The notes under the pieces: model-generated
Databases searched by the model: none
The model's input: the letters and a program-made list of their open reading frames with translations, nothing else
What the model was told of the DNA's origin: nothing
DNA from: Astrothelium macrocarpum
Taxonomy: Eukaryota; Ascomycota; Dothideomycetes; Trypetheliales; Trypetheliaceae
Direction of reading: 5' to 3'
NCBI GenBank assembly: GCA_021030915.1
Contig: JAGEMR010000006.1
Coordinates: 248,001-312,000 of the forward strand
Length of the DNA stretch: 64,000 nt
Shown here: positions 35,038 through 46,661 of the stretch, piece after piece
Numbering within the stretch: the stretch's first letter is position 1
Layout: every line of letters begins with the position of its first letter
Program-made: the position numbers and the translations under genes

Positions 35038-37170
35038 ATGCCTCAACAACAGCAACGTACGGCGGTAGAGCCTGCTGACCTAGCTACAAGCTACGGGCAG
35101 GTTATTGAGTACATACAAGGTCAGGATATCGCTGCCGTCCAGTGTCATTGCCTACCTTTGACTGACAATCGATAAAGATCGTCTCTACCTTGCCTCATAT
35201 ACACATCCTCCCAATGCACAAACGCCTTTTCCATATCCTTCTAAACCATCAAGATCACCTTTGAAAAGGTCGTCGCGAGCAGGCAATGGTCCCACTCCCG
35301 CTTCAAGCACCAGCCCTAAAAGTCCCCCCGTCTATTTTTCTATCGATAAGAACTTGCTGTACAATGCCTTTCACGCGGATTTCGGGCCTTTGCATGTCGG
35401 TCATTTGTACCGATTTGCCGTTCAACTACATGAAGTCCTTGGCGATCCAGATAATGAAGACAGAGGGGTAGTATTCTGGAGTCATGCGGATTCGAGAAGT
35501 ATGCTTCCGAAGTACAAAGTCTCCACTGATTTCTAACAACACCTTTCTGTAGGTCGAGCGAATGCTGCATGCATCCTTGCGTGTTACATGGTACTCATTC
35601 AAAACTGGCCACCACACCTGGCGCTTGCACCTATTGCTCAGATGGACCCACCATGCATGCCATTCCGAGATGCCGGTTATAGCCAGGCAGATTACACATT
35701 GACCATCCAAGACGTTGTCTATGGATTATGGAAGGCAAAGGAGGAGCGATTGATTGAGCTCAAGGAGTTTAGCCTCGAGGAGTATGTTCATCTTCCACAC
35801 CCATCATGCATCATAGCTCAGCATATTAAATCTGATATAGTTACGAAAAATACGAGAGGGTAGATATGGGCGATTTCAACTGGATAACACCCAGCTTCAT
35901 TGCCTTTGCATCTCCCCAGCACTCACCTGTCAATGTCATCCCAGCTACCTCTGCTGCCTACGCAAGGCTACCTTCCAGCATAAATCAGATACAAAAGGCA
36001 GACTTACCGGAACCGTTCAAGAATGTATTGTCGCACTTTACTGAACGCGACGTTGGACTGGTTGTCCGTCTCAATTCAGAACTCTACTCACCTTCCTACT
36101 TCACCGCGCTCGGCATCAAACATCTCGACATGATCTTTGACGACGGCACCTGTCCACCTCTCAACCTTGTCCGCAAATTCATCAACCTCGCCCACGACAC
36201 CATCATCGTCAAACACAAGGGCATCGCAGTGCACTGCAAAGCCGGCCTCGGCCGGACCGGCTGCCTTATTGGCGCCTACCTCATCTACCGCCACGGCTTC
36301 ACCGCCAACGAAATCATCGCCTTCATGCGCTTCATGCGGCCCGGCATGGTGGTCGGCCCGCAACAGCACTGGCTGCACCTCAACCAAGGCACCTTCCGCG
36401 AATGGTGGTTCGAAGACGGCATGCGCGACAAGCTCGCCCAGCTCCAGCAGCAACAACAACCATCCACGCCCACGCGCTCCACCTCCCCCCACAAAAAACA
36501 GCAGCGCATCGACTCCAACGGCCAAACCTTCACCCCCCCGCCCAACGGCTCGCACAAGCGCGCCGCCCTCGGCGAAATCACCGCCAACGAAGCCCCCCGC
36601 GACCGCGACAGCAGCAGCAACCAGCTCGACCACCTACCCGCACCGACCCCCGGCCAGCCGCGCAAGACCAGCCGCGTGTACGGCGGCAAGCGGTCGTCGC
36701 CCACGCACCACGCGGGCGCGGAGAACGCGGCGCCCCCCGCCAGCACCGGCGCGCCCGACACGGAAATCGTGCAGCTGCAGCAGCAGATGGTGCGCGACGC
36801 GCCCGACGACAGCGGCGACGAGGAGTGGCAGCTGCGTCTGCTGTCGGCGAAGCGCAGTGGCGGCGGCTTGGCGGCCATGTCGCCTACTGCGAGCGGAGGA
36901 GGCGGGAAGCGGCGCGCCGTGAGCTGTACGACGACCACGACCACGACGATGATGCGGAGGTGGGATGTTGGCGCGAGTGAGAGCGAGGATGGCGAGAGGG
37001 AGGGTGCCAAGACGCCGTCGGCGGGTGCGGGCGGGAGGAGTGGAAGTGGAGCGGGGAGCTTGAGTGTCGGGAAGAAGAGGGAGAGTCCGAGTCGGAGTGG
37101 GGTGAGGAAGGCGAGCGGACGGGTGGGGAGTGTAGGGTTGGTGAATCAGAGTGCGAGGGTGAAGCAGTGA
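35038..37170 (+). CDS. CDC14: Dual-specificity protein phosphatase Cdc14
   Basis: Phosphatase that reverses CDK phosphorylation in mitotic exit, cytokinesis and septation; nucleolar and spindle sites are known in other fungi. Exons 35038-35119, 35178-35498, 35553-35781 and 35841-37170; 653 aa. The N-terminal non-catalytic domain contains YLASYTHPP and YFSIDKNLLYNAFHADFGPL. The catalytic loop is HCKAGLGRTG with Cys343 and Arg349; GDFNWITPSFIAFASPQ and the downstream WFEDG are typical. Beyond about residue 420 the tail is disordered, Gln/Ser/Pro-rich then Gly/Arg/Ser-rich, following the base change from C-rich to G-rich. The start is the ATG right before PQQQQRTAVEP. Confidence 0.95.
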
Positions 37171-38406
37171 GAGTGGTTGGGATGGTTAGATGGGGTGGGA
37201 TTGGGTGAGCAGGGTGGAGCGACGGAGTTGGTTGAGATTGCGTTTCTTGTCAATGCTCTGGTTGTCTTCCTTTGCGTTCCATGGCATTGATGGGGATGAT
37301 GACATGGCATTAGTACATGACTCGTGGACGCCGGGATTTCATTGCTTCTTAATGTGCTTCCATGGGTTTTCTCTTCATTGCTGGCGTCATGTGTGTGAGA
37401 AGATCAGGGTGTTGTCTGCGTTTGAAATTTGTTTTTTCGTCGTTTGCATTTTCCCTCTCTCTCTCTCTCGTCCGGGAAGGTGGGACTGGATACAATACAC
37501 TGGACGATGATGTGTACGTATGAAGGGGCGAGCATCAATAGCAAAGCATTGTTCATAACAATAATTTCTCCGGTGGAAGAGGTGAATTTTCTGGATTGGG
37601 GTGTGACTGGCCAGCGTGACCGAGGCGTGGGGAAACAGCACTGACAAGGAGCAATGGCGTCGCGCTGAGGTGAGGAGCATTATCCCTGGGTCCGGCTGGG
37701 TCACAGCGGGTGTGATAGGTGGTACGAGGTGATTTGCATGGCGACAATAGGACGATCCGCATAGATCTGGACAATCTTAGCCCGAAGAGTCGGTTCCTGC
37801 AGAGATGGCGAGTGGAGGCATACCGCCTCTAACAGCTGACGCAAATCCAGGGTCTTCCGGCAGTCGATACCTTACCAATACCTGCCATCGTCCCCCAGCA
37901 CAATTGAAGTTATTGTTTATTTAGCTGCCCCCACGCTCACACACAATACACAATACACAATACCCTCAACACATGCCATGCCAAGTACCTTCCTGCCCTA
38001 GCCTGCTCCCACTCTCAAACTGTCTGCTACACGAGGCACTGGCGTCTCTCTTGCACAGACTGAACTGATCCTTCCATCGTTCCCCTAACCGCCCTAGTGG
38101 CCTCATTGCCAGCTTGATACTTTCACAGCCTCATCCTCGTGTGTCACCACGCACCGCAGCACCTCGAATCTGGAGCGCTGGCCACCTCATCATGACTCCA
38201 GCCCGCTAATTCTTTAAAAATCTCCGCTTGTCTCGGGCCAGTTTTCTTCTCCTTCCGACGGGTTTGGGCCTCCGGTCCTTAAACTGCCTCAAGCACACAG
38301 TCGAGTCTTACTAGAGACTTGCACCTGTTCGCCCCTTCCTCGTTCTCGTCAGAAACACCGGTTCACGCTTGTTGCGAACTATCCCTTCGCCCTTTTCGCA
38401 GCAGCC
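37171..38406. other. Intergenic
   Basis: 1.2 kb between two plus-strand genes. A CT dinucleotide run lies at about 37453-37470 and an ACACAATA repeat at about 37940-37962. No gene recognised. Confidence 0.45.
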
Positions 38407-39525
38407 ATGGCAGCACATACAATTATGGACCACGCCTCCACCACCATGGAACGACTCACTCTCGACGAAGCGCCGCCCTCTTCACCCGCTGCATCCTCAC
38501 CACCCTCACCACCCGATAGCATGCCACGCGTGCATTCACCTCGTCCACAAGCACCACGCCGCTGCACCGAACCTCCCTCCGTCCTCCTCTCCACCGAAGG
38601 CACCCTCGCCACCACCACGCTTCCCCTCCGTCAACAACGCAACCGCTCTCCCTACTCACGTTCCCACCTGCGCTCACGCTCCGGCAACCCAGCCCTCTCC
38701 GCCCCACAAATGGCACGCGCGCGCTCGCTCCCCAGCGTCACCAACCACACCAGCTTCACGAGCAGCAACACCTCCTCACCCAGTCTATCTCCCGGGAGCC
38801 CGCTCCGGTCGCCCGCGCCACGCGTCCGCAGTCCAAACCGACCTCCTCCCGAAGAATCCTACCCACCTTCCACCGGTCCAAATCTCTTCGACATCGACCC
38901 GATCAGCGAAGACTCCGAGCTCGACCTGACCCCACGCGCCAACTACCACGACCGCGCCAGCCCACTGCACGCCACCTTCCCACGCTCCGCCTCCGCCTCC
39001 GCCCGCCGCCGTCCCACGTCGCCGCTGCCCCACACAACCAACACCTCGCCACGACTCGCACCCACCACGCGGTACAACGAGCCGTTCCCGTCCGCCGCCT
39101 CCGCGGTCAGCACCCCCTACACATCGCTCTCATTCTCGTACTCGTCATCCTCGTCCTCGGTGCCCTCAACACCCACATCCACGCGCTCGCGCTCGCCCTC
39201 CATCTCCTCGCTGGAGACGATCCCAGACTCGCCCGACGCCGAGGCGGCCGCCGTGGTGGCGGACGCGGAGGACCGCGCGCGCATCGCGCAGCTGAAAGCG
39301 GCGGCCGATGCTGCGGATCGCAAGGCGGCGTGGCGGCGGGGCAGCTTCAATGTCGATGTGGGGAGTGGTGGTGCTGGTGCTGGGGCGAAGGGACTGATGG
39401 GGGGAGGAGGCGCGTCGGGGTGGTTTGGCGCGAGTGCGATGGGGAGGGATAAGCGGAAGCGGTGGAGTGTGTGTGGGGCGGAGAGGAGGGGGGATTTGGA
39501 TTTGGAGACGATTTGGGAGGATTGA
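38407..39525 (+). CDS. Ser/Pro-rich protein with conserved-looking C-terminal motif
   Basis: Single-exon frame of 372 aa. Mostly disordered, rich in Ser, Pro, Thr and Arg, with many SP/RSP sites suited to proline-directed kinases. A short helix-forming stretch (ADAEDRARIAQLKAAADAAD, about 285-305) is followed by a Gly-rich linker and a C-terminus that does not look random: KRKRWSVCGAERRGDLDLE, ending TIWED. This type of Pro-rich protein with a conserved tail is common in ascomycetes, but I know no assigned function. The start is the first of three in-frame ATGs. Coding strand C-rich to about 39200, G-rich after about 39340. Confidence 0.75.
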   Translation: MAAHTIMDHASTTMERLTLDEAPPSSPAASSPPSPPDSMPRVHSPRPQAPRRCTEPPSVLLSTEGTLATTTLPLRQQRNRSPYSRSHLRSRSGNPALSAPQMARARSLPSVTNHTSFTSSNTSSPSLSPGSPLRSPAPRVRSPNRPPPEESYPPSTGPNLFDIDPISEDSELDLTPRANYHDRASPLHATFPRSASASARRRPTSPLPHTTNTSPRLAPTTRYNEPFPSAASAVSTPYTSLSFSYSSSSSSVPSTPTSTRSRSPSISSLETIPDSPDAEAAAVVADAEDRARIAQLKAAADAADRKAAWRRGSFNVDVGSGGAGAGAKGLMGGGGASGWFGASAMGRDKRKRWSVCGAERRGDLDLETIWED

Positions 39526-40380
39526 GGTCGGGATGGAGGCGGGGAGAGTAGTGGGGATAGAATGGGGGATGGGTGAGAGAAAGGAGAGAAAGGGGATGAG
39601 AAGGAGAAGTGTAAAAGGGATGGGTGGATGGTGTTGTGGTGGTGGGCAGACGTGGGTTATTTCAATGGTGGTCGGGAGGGGAATCTGAAACGCATGGACA
39701 AAGAATCCCGATTCGAACCTTAACTTTCGGAACTGCGGACTGCGGATTTCTCCAGCATGCTCACCAATCGAATCATGGCGCGGGACGGACGACATTGTTT
39801 TCTATTCGGCTGGAAGGGCGAAGGAGGTATGAGCCTCATTAACGGCTTTCTATGAATCACGACCCATTTTATCCAGCATGGGCACCCTGATGGCGGCTTC
39901 TGTTTTCTACCTTGCTGATTCTTGCTTTGCTTTCTCATCTGTCTTTTCAACTCTGCATTGCATGGTAGCTCATGGGCTCGGTGTTGTGGTGCTTCTGATC
40001 TTGCTTGACCCCTTGAGAGGAAGGAAGGAGGGGGGGGAGATGGTCTTTGATTCATTCTATCGGAGCATTCAAGGCGAACAGTACATGGTACGACTCATTG
40101 ATGACTGGGGACTCAGGCACACTTATGAATGTGCGCGAACACAGATATGCTGGTGGGAACGAGGTGCTTGCTTTGATATCAGATCGATGAATACAACAAT
40201 TTGATACAATAAATGTACACAGGTTTGTGCAATCTATGTGATTGAATATTCCTACACAGTAACTGTCCCGGACAGGCTATGAGAGAACTCGTCTCTCAAT
40301 TTCGGGTATCTCCTAAAATTCAAGCCGCTTGAAAAACATCCTCCGAGTCCCAGTGTCCATCCACGCATACTGTGCAGGTT
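39526..40380. other. Intergenic, convergent 3' flanks
   Basis: Between the stops of the Ser/Pro-rich gene (+) and the kelch-like gene (-). G-rich at its left edge. No gene recognised. Confidence 0.45.
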
Positions 40381-42333
40381 TTAAGCATACGCTTCCTTCG
40401 TTGCGACTTTCCCTTTCGGCACGAAAGCACCCGTATCCATCTCTAACGGTGGCGATCCCCCCGCCAACTCCTTCGGCTCTGAACTACTCGGTAGTTCCCT
40501 TGGCTGCGAGAGTCCAGATAACTCGTGTAGAGGTCCCTTGGGCCAGGGACTGGCAGGATTAGCGTCAAACTCGTGTACGATTGGTGCTGATATTTGTTTC
40601 GAGCGAGCGTTGGCTCGGCGCCGCCGCCAAAAAATAAAGAGGAAGAAGATCGCGGCTGAGAGGAGGGCCGAGCCTGCGACAGCGCCGATGACGGCGCCAG
40701 CAATGGTACGGGGATTGGCTTTCGTAGATGAAGGGTAAGGTGTGCTGAGTGATAGCGGAGAAATGGTGGGGTTGGAAGTCGAGACCGTGCTCGAGGTGGC
40801 GTTTGAGTTGCTCGTAGCGTTTGAGCCAGCCGCAAGACCGATTGTTTCAGGATTAAAGTTCTTGTGGCTCATCAGAGTTTCGAGGTCTGGGTCGTTGAAG
40901 GTTGGTTTGGGGTTGGAAGAGTGATAGACATCCGCCACGAGGTCCGACTGTACGTAAGGTGGCGGATTTGCAGTATACTTGCTAGCGAAGCCTAGACTAG
41001 ACATGTCGAAGATGTTGAGACCATTGGCGAATGGATCGGAAGTGTTAAAGGGCGAAATATAGCCGTCGCTAGCGTTGGCACTCCACGCGGTAGTATCAAG
41101 GCCACCAATTGTGATGATCTGACTACCGCCTACAGCATTGCAGGAGAGCGCATGACGTGGTGCCTGAGGAGGATAGCTGACTTTGATCCAGGTAAAGGCA
41201 GGGAGAGTGAGTATGAAGATTTCATCATACGGTACAGCTGGAGTACCTGTAACGCCACCCCAACCAGCGTAGAGGAAGATTTCATAAGTTTCATTAGCAG
41301 AAGCGACTCCAGCGGTACAGAATTCTTTCCTCGGCTCTGGTATATGACCCGATGTAGGCTGCTGATACCATCGGTTCGAAGATGGTTCGTATATAGTTAC
41401 GTTAGCAAACGGAACAAAGTTGTCTGTTGGGGCCGGCAATTCAAAGTCAAGTTGATCGCCACCAAGAAGGACGAAAAGGCCTTGAGGGCCAAAAGTAGCC
41501 ACATACTCCATTCTCGCAAACTCGACGGTTCCATTACCATTGTAGCCGATTGCACTGATATTACTCAATTTCTGCGAATTCATGTTGAACGTGAGCAATC
41601 CATCCAGAGGCACAGTATCTTGGTAATTGGCTGTTTCTAGGCTTGTATCGGCTCTTGCGCAGCCACCCAGAACGTATCCGGTGTCATTGCCAAAAGCGAC
41701 AGCACCTTGCATTGGTCGCGTATTGGAGCCCCATTCGGAACTGTCTACGACTGTGTTAAAGGTCCCGGCTCCAGTACCGTCAGGTGTGAAAGAGTAGATG
41801 CTCAAAGGATACGCGCTCGGCACAGGAGTAGCAATTTCAGATCGACGGCCTGCGAAGCCTCCGTATATAGTATTTGATGCTTGATGATACCATAATCCAG
41901 TTTCTACAAGGTCCGGAGTTTTACTTGGCTTTTGGATTGAATTAATGATCACACTATCATTGACCCAATCACTGCGAAGATCGATGGATAGAAGAGTGCT
42001 TGCTGAGGTGAGATTTGTCAATACTAATGCGCCAATGTCTCTTGGATGTCGACTGACAATATGCATACACTGTCACGCCCCCCAAACCACTGTATGAAAA
42101 TTCTCCTCCATCAATGTACACGAAGTTGCCCGCAACAACAGCTTGAAGATAGAGCGTCAGCCAAGCAACCGCAGCGCAAAGAGATACGTACAAGCTTGAT
42201 AGCCTCTTCGAAGAAATGTAGATGCAGAGGTTGCCCCACTTATTTGACGGGGTTTCACCGGTATTAAAAAGCTTGCGACAAGTAGTGGCTTGAAAAAGGA
42301 AAGCGCAAGTATTAACAAAGCAAGGTAATACAT
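40381..42333 (-). CDS. Kelch-like beta-propeller protein with signal peptide and membrane anchor
   Basis: Surface or secretory-pathway membrane protein; function unknown. I model exons 42192-42333, 42069-42141 and 40381-41998; 610 aa. Start at 42333 (MYYLALLILALSFF) gives a clear signal peptide. The 50-nt intron 42142-42191 (GTACGT, GCTGAC, CAAG) joins FLRRGYQAS to VVAGNFVYIDGGEF, which is how this family starts. The next intron (about 41999-42068) is less sure: a GTGGTT donor with a CTCAG acceptor also keeps frame. The lumenal part has kelch-type blades (YGGFAGR, YVLGGCA, LLGGDQLD, ITIGGLD) and many N-glycosylation sites. One membrane helix (TIAGAVIGAVAGSALLS...) near 505-528 precedes RRRR and a Pro-rich cytosolic tail. 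Confidence 0.82.
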
Positions 42334-44409
42334 GGTCCTTTTTGAGTCGCAAGGCGACCCAGAATTAGGACACGAAAGGGGGGAAAGCTAAAAATTATAG
42401 ACGGGAAAGAGATTATCATCAAAGAAAGAGGAAAGCCGTAAATGATACGCTACGGAAAACGTTTCGACTGTCATTACCGTGGAAAGGCACATATCTTGAA
42501 ACTCCCCGCAATGTAAAAGCAGGGGAAGACTGAAAAGGAGGTGGATAAATTCGTTTAATTTGACCAGACGTTCCAAAAGACCTAACAATGCAGAAGAAAA
42601 TAACATACTGCTGAAGCTGCACTTAATTCTGGCACTAAGCCATTGAGAGCGCTGAGCTTTCAGCGCAGAGGCATATTTGGGTTCGCGCCTATCTCTCTTC
42701 AATCAATATCCAGACAGCGCGAATACGAATCAAGAAGCCAAAAAGCTTGCCAAAGTCTCAAAGTTGGAAGCGGCTGAACTGCACATGTTTCGAGACACGG
42801 GTAGAGATGGATAAGGTATTGACCAGTCGCAGATTGAGGATCACGGAGAGATAGTCGGGCCATTCCATCATACAGCGGGCTGCCGGTTGACAGAGCGCAA
42901 CGTTACACAGCAGATGTCGGAAAACTTGATGTGGGTTGGTGGCGAATGTTGGTAAAAGATGCTTGTTTAGTCAGCTGTGGCAGGGTTTATCTGCGTCTAT
43001 TTGTCCCATTTCGCATTAGCTTCATAACCCTTGCAGGTGGAACCAATAAATCTTGTTATTGTGCATGTAGTCACTGCTGGTGCTGCCTTAGCCGTCCCAT
43101 CGAGGTCGCCAGGCAGGTCGCCAGCTAGGCCAGCTAGGTCGCCAGCTCGGCCGCTCGCTAATGAGGCCGCAAGTTGCACGCCAGCTCTATATTTGCTGTA
43201 TCAGAAAAGTTTTTGCCTGTCGTTTCAGGTGCCAGCCGTCCTAGATGGTTTACAGCTTTGATTTGGCAGGTTGACCACGTTCGCTTGACGATCCGGTCTC
43301 GAGTTTTTAGGTCTAAAGCTTAGCGATTTGGTCAAAGTTAAATTTGCATGCATGCCGCTGGATGGAGAACTGGTCGAGTCAGAGATGATATTAGCCGTGC
43401 TTTAGGCCTTGATCTTTATCGATGAGTCGCGCGCATTCATTCGAGATCATGATCAAGTGTTTCAGAACGTCATCGAGGGACGTCAAGGTGGTCGTACCAG
43501 GTACCTTACCCCAGGCACCTTACCCACTTGGTCAGAGCTCAAATGGTAAGCTTATTGGATGAAAATGCGGACAATGCAACAACTTCTACGTACCTTATCA
43601 GGCAGACAAAAGGCAACCATGCCAGACGTCTTTAATTTGGCGCCCTTCTACACCGTCTTTAAGGCTAGAGCCGCAATTGCACGGCGTTCGATCATGCGCC
43701 ACACCTTGTTTTTCGCAGGAGCTGAATATGTGAGGCGAAGACTACTCGATGACTCCTCGCATCCACGATGATCGATCGACAACGTATGCTTGAACGAAAT
43801 CAAGGAGGGCGAAAATTCTAACAATAGCTATTGGGTGACGTTATGACCCAACGTGGTCCAGCGAGAAATTTGTGCCTTCGCCACATAGCATGACTATTGC
43901 TATCCGGATGTGGAAAGTTTCCCAAAGAAAAAATGCTTGGCAGCCGTAGGCAGCCGCGCGTTAGCAACGTCAGTGACACAATATCATATGTTTCCGTCCT
44001 TACGTACAACGCTTGGGCTCGGAGAATACACCTCATTAATACTTAGTCGTCTAAACATTGGATTATATAGCGAGTGACTCATTGATATTTGCTCATTATC
44101 TCATGTGACATACGAGAGTACCCGACCAGCAGGCAACTCCCACTAACATCGCATAACCGTCCCGTATCGTACATTCTGACCGGAAAAGGAAAAGTCTCGT
44201 GATTAATCACGGTCAGTCGCTGCTTGGTAACACACGATCTATATGCGATACCGTATACGCCTGAAAAAAAGCCCATAGAATAGGAAAATCGTCTAAAATA
44301 ATATGCCAGAGCGTAGATAGTGGTCCCAAACACCTCGCTCAACCACAAATTCTTTCAAAACAATTAATGAGAATAACCAATAGAGAAAAGAAAAAAAAAA
44401 CTCATGAAT
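42334..44409. other. Long non-coding gap: kelch-gene promoter and C2H2-gene 3' flank
   Basis: 2.1 kb. Short frames have no recognisable features. Contains a GC-rich repeat (43102-43155) and a doubled ACCTTACCC word at about 43503-43524. Nothing else supported. Confidence 0.45.
43102..43155. repeat. GC-rich imperfect repeat, unit AGGTCGCCAG
   Basis: AGGTCGCCAG occurs three times (near 43103, 43115, 43137), mixed with CAGCTAGGCCAGCTAGG. The unit contains short inverted parts, so a hairpin is possible. Confidence 0.7.
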
Positions 44410-46661
44410 CTATCGTGACTGCCCCGCGAAATGTCTGATGGTTTCTTCAAGTGATTTGATTTTGGCATCTTTTTCGGCATTCTGCTTCTTCTGTTCCTCG
44501 TACTGCCTCCTAAGCCACCTGTTCTCTTCTCGAAGTTCATCTTCTGATGGGCTAAGGGCGATACTGGCAATGCTGGCAATGCTTGGAATCTCGCTCGTCG
44601 TTGAATCCCTTTTTCGTTTTCCCAGAGGCAAGACAAGATCAACTTCTCTCCGTTCGCCTACTCGATCATCTGGATCGATGACAGTAGGATCTTCAGACTT
44701 TCGTTGGGGTTCATCATCTGCTCTGCGATGTACGCGGCGCAAATGTTCGTTGAGATTCTCCTTGCGCGTAAAGCCTGCGCCAGTACTTCGCTTGCAATCT
44801 TTGAAAGGACACATTAGGGATTCGCGTGGCCCACCATGCTTCTTGTGGACTTCTCTTTCATGGCGGAGAAGTCCACCAGAATAAGTGAAACCTTGTAGTT
44901 TTGAGCATTGTGGATAAGGGCATTTATAAGGCCTGTCGTGCTTATCCATGTGCTTGCTAGCCAGAGTTAGAATGAGATACTGGATATGATCATGTAGAAA
45001 ATCAATGCTCACCTCCACTCGCATTTTCGTTCGAATACAAGATGTTCACAGCGAGCATCAACGCTACATATTAGCTTGCCATCAGCGTTCTTCGGCGGCT
45101 CCCCTTCACGTTTTGGAGGAAGAATGCGAGGCAATCTATATGACCGCTCTTGTTCAGACTGTAGGTCCGACATTGAGGGACGTTGTCCGGATCTGTTTCG
45201 ATTGCCTGCATCTGAAGATCTCCTGACGAGAGGTGAGACGATCGAAGACTTATCGTCGTTATTGAGACTGACTGGGCTCACTGGACTTGAGGTAGCTGTA
45301 AAAGCGATCATCTGAGGTTTGTAGTCCCGCGCATGTGCAGTCGGGGGATCAAGGCTGGAGCTGGATACTGTTCGGTATGATGGGCGTAGGACAGGATTAT
45401 TATATACAGGAGACGCAGGCTGCTTCGCAGCACTGACCGTGTCGGTAAGAGTAGGAGTCATATGATATTGCCCGTGTTGCACTGGATTAAGCGGTAAGTA
45501 GAAAGTACCGTCAAATTCTGGAGGTGGCGGCCAAATATTGGTGCTAGGTTGCAGTTCTTGATTTGATATATAGCCTAAGGAGGGTAGGCAGTCATGTCGT
45601 CCGAAGGCCTCTGGCGCCTCTTGAATTTGAGGCAACGCGTCCGCGACCTTGAATTTGTAGGGAGACGCCTGCGCATCATGGGTTTGGTGGGCCACATCAT
45701 ACTCCCTGCCTACTGCTAACGAAGCTACGTTTGATTGTTCACGAATTATTGACTCATTCAGAATAGGCGTCGACCGCGCCACAAGAGCGTTCGGCCGATA
45801 TGGATGCCGAGATGTACCTGCAACTTGATTGGCTGGAGTTAAGCTGACAAACTGTCCGGAGCGGAACAACGCCGAGCGCCCGTCACTGGCGGATTCAACT
45901 GCGCAATCTCATTAACAGCAGCACAATGTGAATTTGCAAATTCGCGTTTACCTGTTTCGTTCTGCGGATGGAATCCTTCCGGCCAAAGATCAGAGACATC
46001 TTCATCGACATTTTGCTGGTGCACTCGATCAAAATAGCACCAGCAAACTCCCCAAAGGACCATGAGTGCAGGCGGAATAGCCCATGGCCACGTTGTACTA
46101 CCCGCCTTGTAATTGTTTGCAAATCGGGCGAACCAACGGCTTCTTGGATTGTGAGCATTGGACCAAGAGTCTCGCCACTGTTGAAGAAATTTCTGGGCAC
46201 TTCCGGAGCTATGGCAGAACAGTGTCTGGAGCAGCCACTGCCTAGAGCAACGCGAGATGCATGAGGGAGTTGGGATGGACACTTCAGACGCAATCACTTT
46301 TCGTCGAGCGCCTTCTCCGTGTCTTGCTTTGCCATCATCTTGTCCGATGCAAGAAGCGATTTGATACAATCTTTTTACTACCTGCTTAAGTGCATACAGT
46401 AATTTGGCGTCAAAACCTACACATGGCGAATCGACATGGCCGGGCGAAAGTTTGCTTGGGAGCACTGCTTGAGCTCTGAATGCTCTGCACAGTCTTCTGC
46501 AGGACAGCCATGCGCTTAATGCAGTCGCCACTGGATTGCTGTACCTAGAAGATTATTAGCTGTGCTTCTTTCCATTCGTCATTTGTGAGCTAAACGATCG
46601 TACCAATGTACAAATCTTGTCTCAGCTCTGCATGGATACACCTCAACAGTATACGTAGCAT
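44410..46661 (-). CDS. C2H2 zinc-finger protein with N-terminal fungal domain
   Basis: Probable nuclear regulator, target unknown. Model: exons 46612-46661 (tentative), 45952-46544, 45013-45898 and 44410-44956; 691 aa. The last three exons are well supported by splice sites and frame. The first is a guess: the 46544 exon starts after TTCTAG, has no ATG and needs a phase-2 donor upstream, which the ATG at 46661 with donor GTACAT supplies. The N-terminal part has ALSAWLSCRRLCRAF, LSPGHVDSPCVGFDAKLLY and an alpha-helical region with TWPWAIPPALMVLWGVCW. The C-terminal part has spaced Cys/His fingers (CEHLVFERKCEWSKHMDKH, CPYPQC...LLRHEREVH, CPFKDC...LNEHLRRVH) and ends in a coiled coil (DELREENRWLRRQYEEQKKQ). 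Confidence 0.78.

Noticed and set aside
36088..37010. Long antisense frames opposite CDC14
   Set aside because: Shadows of GC-rich codon use; the sense strand carries the catalytic CX5R motif.
39700..39760. Minus-strand GGTTCGAATC resembling a tRNA B box
   Set aside because: The flanking bases do not form a T-arm or acceptor stem and no A box sits at the right distance.
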